Source: an uncultured Alphaproteobacteria bacterium
GTDB taxonomy: Bacteria > Pseudomonadota > Alphaproteobacteria > GCA-2731375
NCBI GenBank assembly: GCA_913049615.1
Contig: CAJWZI010000080.1
Coordinates: 1-6,734, forward strand
Length of the DNA: 6,734 nucleotides
Direction: 5' to 3'
The notes beneath the pieces are model-generated. The model was not told the origin of the DNA and made no database searches. It saw nothing but the letters and a program-made list of their open reading frames with translations. Below are positions 6,328 through 6,734 of the stretch, one piece after another (positions within the stretch are counted from its first letter, which is position 1; each line of letters begins with the position of its first letter). The position numbers were made by a program, and so were the translations under genes.

Positions 6328-6734
6328 ATGGATTTGAATGACCGACCAGAACACAAAATTTATAGAAAGGAAGTCAGGGCTTTTCTAAATGAACATAAAC
6401 ATTTGGCGCCTGGTGAATCCGCCTTCTCCTTTCGCATGCAGCCGCGCAATTTGCGCGAAGAGGTTCAAATCTGGCAGGGCCTTTTAGTGGATCACGGTTA
6501 CACCTCGCGCACGGTGCCAAACAAATATGGAGGCTTCGGCGCCGAGGTGGATATCCTGAAGAACCGCATAATCGCCGATGAATTCTTCACCGCCAATGTT
6601 ATCCAAGGCCTGGGCAATCAGGGTATTTCCATGTTCGTACCAACGGTGCTTGAGCATGGTTCGGAGGATTTGAAAGAAAGATATATAAGGCCCACGATCC
6701 GTAGCGAGATCGTCTGGTGCCAAGGCTATTCAGA
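6328..6734 (+). CDS. Acyl-CoA dehydrogenase, N-terminal part (cut by window end)
   Basis: The frame from ATG 6328 stays open to the last base, giving 135 complete residues and two bases of the next codon. It reads as the helical N-terminal domain of an acyl-CoA dehydrogenase. Marks are YRKEVRAFLNEH (12-23), VPNKYGGFGAEV (63-74), LGNQGISMFVPTVLEHGSEDLKERYI (95-120, the family's G.....P.l..hGt.eqk.r.. segment) and WCQGYS (130-135). The last would run into the FAD-contacting WCQxxSEPGAGSD motif just beyond the window. GAGAGGA (6314-6320) with 7 nt spacing supports ATG 6328; the ATG at 6321 is in another frame and closes after six codons. It is clearly different in sequence from the neighbouring dehydrogenase, so it is not a recent duplicate. 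The active-site base lies outside the window. Confidence 0.9.
   Translation, partial: MDLNDRPEHKIYRKEVRAFLNEHKHLAPGESAFSFRMQPRNLREEVQIWQGLLVDHGYTSRTVPNKYGGFGAEVDILKNRIIADEFFTANVIQGLGNQGISMFVPTVLEHGSEDLKERYIRPTIRSEIVWCQGYS

Noticed and set aside
6321..6341. Six-codon open frame overlapping the plus-strand dehydrogenase start
   Set aside because: Its ATG directly abuts the GAGAGGA ribosome site, leaving no spacing. It is most likely chance.
6484..6723. 79-codon minus-strand frame at the right end
   Set aside because: It is antisense to the plus-strand acyl-CoA dehydrogenase, whose frame carries clear family motifs.

Overview
The window looks like ordinary bacterial chromosome of intermediate GC content (a little over half by eye). 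Genes are densely packed and most have clear Shine-Dalgarno sequences. The gene content fits a free-living proteobacterium or similar environmental heterotroph: two acyl-CoA dehydrogenases, an alpha/beta hydrolase, a luciferase-like monooxygenase, CinA, a DUF169 protein and a NIPSNAP protein. The phylum cannot be fixed from sequence reading alone. I see no rRNA, tRNA, CRISPR array, insertion sequence or phage gene.

Layout from left to right. Positions 1-128 are non-coding. Two minus-strand genes follow as a likely operon, transcribed cinA then a NIPSNAP-domain gene with 19 nt between them. The cinA start at 1680 faces a plus-strand luciferase-like (LLM) oxidoreductase gene starting at 1756. 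That gene ends at 2652 and converges on a minus-strand DUF169 gene (2888-3682) across a 235-nt gap that holds a 9-bp hairpin. The DUF169 gene has a promoter with a perfect TTGACA -35 box, and a 12-bp inverted repeat lies over its -10 box and start site. Next come a minus-strand alpha/beta hydrolase (3868-4767) and an ACAD10/11 (FadE2)-like acyl-CoA dehydrogenase (4771-5982). They form a tight operon with the dehydrogenase first. A 345-nt intergenic region with two dyads and an extended -10 box separates it from a divergent plus-strand acyl-CoA dehydrogenase, which is cut off by the window end.

The right half suggests an acyl-CoA oxidation locus: two divergent dehydrogenases, one coupled to a hydrolase, possibly acting on an unusual acyl or ring-derived substrate. 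The substrate cannot be read from the sequence. The left half pairs nucleotide-damage/NAD-salvage-type housekeeping (CinA) with a small NIPSNAP protein. The most notable points are that the C-terminal amidase (PncC) domain of CinA has lost its recognisable catalytic residues, and that the DUF169 gene carries a well-formed operator-like dyad. I did not find a convincing new multi-gene system.
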